From contig JALONL010000010.1 of NCBI GenBank assembly GCA_025454955.1, forward strand, positions 1 through 64,000: a stretch of 64,000 nucleotides of DNA, written 5' to 3'. Of this stretch, positions 60,902 through 64,000 are shown in pieces. The DNA is from Bacteroidia bacterium. Its GTDB lineage: Bacteria; Bacteroidota; Bacteroidia; Palsa-965. The notes under the pieces were generated by a model. The model saw only the letters and a list, made by a program, of their open reading frames with translations. It was not told the DNA's origin and searched no databases. Numbering within the stretch: the stretch's first letter is position 1; each line of letters opens with the position of its first letter. The position numbers were made by a program, and so were the translations under genes.

Positions 60902-62788
60902 ATGCGGCAATTGCGCGCACATTATGCATTGGCGATACTGGCTTTGCTGGCCGCCGTGTACGTGTGTGTGCGTGGTGCAAGGATTCCGTTTTCGTGGGAC
61001 GAGTCGTTTACCTGGCTCGAGTTTGTGCGTGGAGATGATTTATGGCCTGAGAATTTCAACGACATGTCGGCAAACAACCATTTGCTGAATACGTGGCTCA
61101 TGAAATCCTCTGAGTGGCTGTTTGGTTCTTCCGAATTTTCGCTTCGTTTGCCGAATATGCTTGCGGGGCTTATATACATCTGTGTGGCATTTCGTTTTGC
61201 TGCCCGCGAAACAAGGGTGTGGAAACAGCTTGCCGTGTTTGTGCTGCTTACCGGTTATGCTTACCTGCTCGATTTCTTTTCCATAGCGCGCGGTTACGGA
61301 TTGGGCAATGCTTTGCTGCTGGCGGGTTTCTGGATGTTGTGGTGCTGGTGTCGGAGCAATACACTCTGGCATGCATTTGTTGCACTGGCCTTGCTGATGC
61401 TGGCAGTATTTGCCAATCTTGCGCTTATTCATGTGCTGCTTGGTACCTCGGTGGCGGCTGCGGTGCGTGTGTGGTGTATGCCCTCACAGCGGCAGTGGGA
61501 GGGCAGGCTGGTGCGCGCGCAGTTTTTGCTGCTGCCCTTGCTGGTGATATTTATGGTTATTGTTCCCTATTCGCTGAAACTGAAAGAGGCAGGTGCATTG
61601 TTTTTCGGGGCGCAGGGAAGTTGGTTCAGGGGCACATGGCGTTCGCTGATAGACAGGATGATTTACGGGCACGCTTTTCCGCCCATTCTCAGAGATGTGG
61701 CCGCCGCATTTTTTCTGGTAGTTGCATTGGCCGGAATTATTACTGCTGCTGTATTTGCGTGGAAACAACTGCGCAAAGCACTTACTGCCGATCAGCAGTT
61801 TGTGGTGTTGCTGGGCGCGGCGGCTGCCACTGCCGTGTTTGGCCCGCTGTTGCAGAGTGCTTCTATGGGTACGCTGCTGCTGTTTGAGCGGACTTCGCTT
61901 TTTTATGTGCCCGTGCTTATGTTGCTGTTCGTGCAATTGCTGCGCCTCTTGCCTGAACATAAATTTGTTTCGAAACTCGCATTTACCCCCGCCGTGCCGG
62001 TGGTATTGCTGCTGCCCTTCACACTCAACTTTTCCTATCAGCGCGACTGGCCCGACGAGCGGATTAACTCAGAAATTGCAGAAGAAATACAACGGCTGGC
62101 AGTAAATCAACCCGTGGTGATTGGTGTGGAAATGCAGTTTCTGATGGATTTAAGTTACCTGCAGAGTACAGGAAAACTAACTGCCAATGCCACGCTGAGC
62201 GAAATACGGCAACCGCTTGCTCCCTTCAAATGGTTAGTGATTTATGCTGGTGACAAGAATAAATATTCGGGCTATCGGGTAAGAACTTCGTTCGGGCGCA
62301 ATGAGGTACTGCTTATGGAAAATACTGCGGTGTATGAAACTCCTTCAATTGAAGTGGTCAATACCGGGTTTGAAAAACGCGCATACAGGCAGCCTGTAAT
62401 TTCGTTTGGTGCAAAAGGGAATGTATTGTACGGAGGAGCCGGAGAGGTATATCCGTTTGAAGTGAAAACTCCCATACCCGATTCGCTCAGCGACCGGTAT
62501 ATTTTTGTGGATACCGAATTGGAGATAAACCGGGGCACCTCGCGCCACAATACCTCGGTGTTGTATTATATAAAAAGGGGGCAGCAAAATCATATCGGAA
62601 TAGCAGATTTACGACTGGGGAATTGTGTTCCCCAGGCGGGCAGGTGGACAAAGATTAAAAACAGGCAGCTTATCGACCAGCCGGTGTGTGGCGGCGATAC
62701 GCTGATTACCCTGTTTTTTATACGTTCGGAAAGCCCGGTGTATTTTGATAACCTGAGTGTAAAGGCAGGTGTGGTGAAACCGCGGTAG
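60902..62788 (+). CDS. Multi-TM glycosyltransferase-like membrane protein
   Basis: [40 protein letters not shown] (GT39/PMT-like first loop); many TM. Confidence 0.7.
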   Translation: MRQLRAHYALAILALLAAVYVCVRGARIPFSWDESFTWLEFVRGDDLWPENFNDMSANNHLLNTWLMKSSEWLFGSSEFSLRLPNMLAGLIYICVAFRFAARETRVWKQLAVFVLLTGYAYLLDFFSIARGYGLGNALLLAGFWMLWCWCRSNTLWHAFVALALLMLAVFANLALIHVLLGTSVAAAVRVWCMPSQRQWEGRLVRAQFLLLPLLVIFMVIVPYSLKLKEAGALFFGAQGSWFRGTWRSLIDRMIYGHAFPPILRDVAAAFFLVVALAGIITAAVFAWKQLRKALTADQQFVVLLGAAAATAVFGPLLQSASMGTLLLFERTSLFYVPVLMLLFVQLLRLLPEHKFVSKLAFTPAVPVVLLLPFTLNFSYQRDWPDERINSEIAEEIQRLAVNQPVVIGVEMQFLMDLSYLQSTGKLTANATLSEIRQPLAPFKWLVIYAGDKNKYSGYRVRTSFGRNEVLLMENTAVYETPSIEVVNTGFEKRAYRQPVISFGAKGNVLYGGAGEVYPFEVKTPIPDSLSDRYIFVDTELEINRGTSRHNTSVLYYIKRGQQNHIGIADLRLGNCVPQAGRWTKIKNRQLIDQPVCGGDTLITLFFIRSESPVYFDNLSVKAGVVKPR

Positions 62789-62850
62789 CGGGCCGTGTTT
62801 TTTTGCCGTGGAACCGCCGAAAACCCCTATCTTTCGGCACTATTTTCCAA

Positions 62851-63579
62851 ATGACTACTCCAAAAAAACTCAGTATCGTTATACCCGCCTATAACGAAGC
62901 AGCCACCATTCACCTGATTCTGAATAAGGTTATTGCCGTAGAACTTATCCACGGCATAACCAAGGAAATTGTTATTGTGAACGATTGTTCCAAAGACGAT
63001 ACGCAGGGTGTGGTGGAAAAATACATTGCCGAAAATGCCGGCCATGATATTCGTCTTTTCAATCAGCCCTACAATCAGGGCAAGGGCGCGGCTCTTCACA
63101 AAGGCATTGAAATTGCCTCCGGCGATTACATCATCATTCAGGATGCCGATCTGGAATACGACCCGGCCGAATACAATATCCTGCTTAAACCCATAGCCGA
63201 CGGTTTTGCCGATGTGGTTTTCGGTTCGCGTTTTATGGGTGGCCGTCCGCACCGGATTTTATTTTTCTGGCACACCATCGGCAACAAGTTTCTCACCTTC
63301 CTTTCAAACATGTTTACCAATCTGAATCTTACAGATATGGAAACCTGCTACAAGCTGTTTGATGCGAAGATGGTAAAATCGCTTCCGCTTCGTGAAAAGC
63401 GTTTTGGCTTTGAGCCCGAGGTTACGGCCCGCATTTCGCGTGTGCCCAAAGTGCGCATTTACGAAGTAGGCATTTCGTATTACGGACGTACTTACGAGGA
63501 GGGTAAAAAAATTGGCTGGAAAGACGGTTTCCGGGCAATTTACTGTATTTTGAAGTATAATATCTGGGCCCGGAAGTGA
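62851..63579 (+). CDS. Family 2 glycosyltransferase (DPM1-like)
   Basis: [22 protein letters not shown]...[12 protein letters not shown]...[15 protein letters not shown]. Confidence 0.93.
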   Translation: MTTPKKLSIVIPAYNEAATIHLILNKVIAVELIHGITKEIVIVNDCSKDDTQGVVEKYIAENAGHDIRLFNQPYNQGKGAALHKGIEIASGDYIIIQDADLEYDPAEYNILLKPIADGFADVVFGSRFMGGRPHRILFFWHTIGNKFLTFLSNMFTNLNLTDMETCYKLFDAKMVKSLPLREKRFGFEPEVTARISRVPKVRIYEVGISYYGRTYEEGKKIGWKDGFRAIYCILKYNIWARK

Positions 63580-64000
63580 AAGTCTTCCTTCATCGCACCT
63601 TCACCGATAAAGGCCTGCTGCTGGTGCTGGCAGCGGGCCTGCTGCTTACATTTTATTTTTTTGGAACACTGGTCACTCATCCGGCTTCGCGCTATTTCGG
63701 ATATCAGGGCGACGGAATGCAGATTTATTACCAGACCGCTTATCATGTAAAACACGATTCGCTGTGGTGGCATCAGCAAAGCATGAATTACCCCGACGGG
63801 GAGAATATTTTTTTTACCGGTGCTTTGCCCGTATATACCAATCTCGTTAAGGTTTTCGGGCCGGGTGCGGCGCAGGCTTCCATCGGGTTGCTTAATCTGC
63901 TCATGCTTTTCTCGCCGTTGTTTGGTGCCGTGTTTTTGTATGCGCTTTTCAGGCACTGGCGTTTGCCGTGGTGGTACGGTGCGTTGTGCGGGCTGGGCAT
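63576..64000 (+). CDS. Membrane protein, partial at window edge (absent from ORF track)
   Basis: GTG start overlapping previous stop (GTGA); open frame (initiator read as M) [32 protein letters not shown]... to window end. Confidence 0.65.
   Translation, partial: MKVFLHRTFTDKGLLLVLAAGLLLTFYFFGTLVTHPASRYFGYQGDGMQIYYQTAYHVKHDSLWWHQQSMNYPDGENIFFTGALPVYTNLVKVFGPGAAQASIGLLNLLMLFSPLFGAVFLYALFRHWRLPWWYGALCGLG

Overview
GC-rich Bacteroidota-type chromosomal window: T9SS/gliding proteins, a Bacteroidota-like TAnnTTTG promoter motif, GldH, IPExxxVDY and RicT/PSP1. No rRNA, tRNA or CRISPR array was recognised. Housekeeping genes include asd, ileS-(H1-like)-dksA-like-lspA, holB-like, pgk, cvpA, pheS, pyk, gldH, PBP1A and scoAB. 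Two AT-rich accessory segments interrupt this core. (1) About 27.8-35.9 kb carries a Gabija-like GajA (OLD ATPase/TOPRIM) + GajB (UvrD helicase) pair, an adjacent HhH-GPD/[4Fe-4S] DNA glycosylase, AKR/AraC genes and dispersed repeats. (2) About 48.8-52.5 kb carries a ParB-like 'DGHHK' protein and a 701-aa PIN-like/coiled-coil/2-TM protein, with a decayed duplicate of a T9SS C-terminal domain on the far side of the ParB-like gene. There are also a probable Panacea-PemK-like TA pair (4.2-5.3 kb) and a ParE-type TA operon (15.6-16.3 kb). The least expected signal is a four-copy dispersed intergenic repeat (19.4, 26.6, 40.5, 47.9 kb) with conserved ends around stems whose sequence differs but whose pairing is kept, suggesting a structured RNA or folded DNA element. 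All calls come from reading the sequence and supplied translations; no database search was run.
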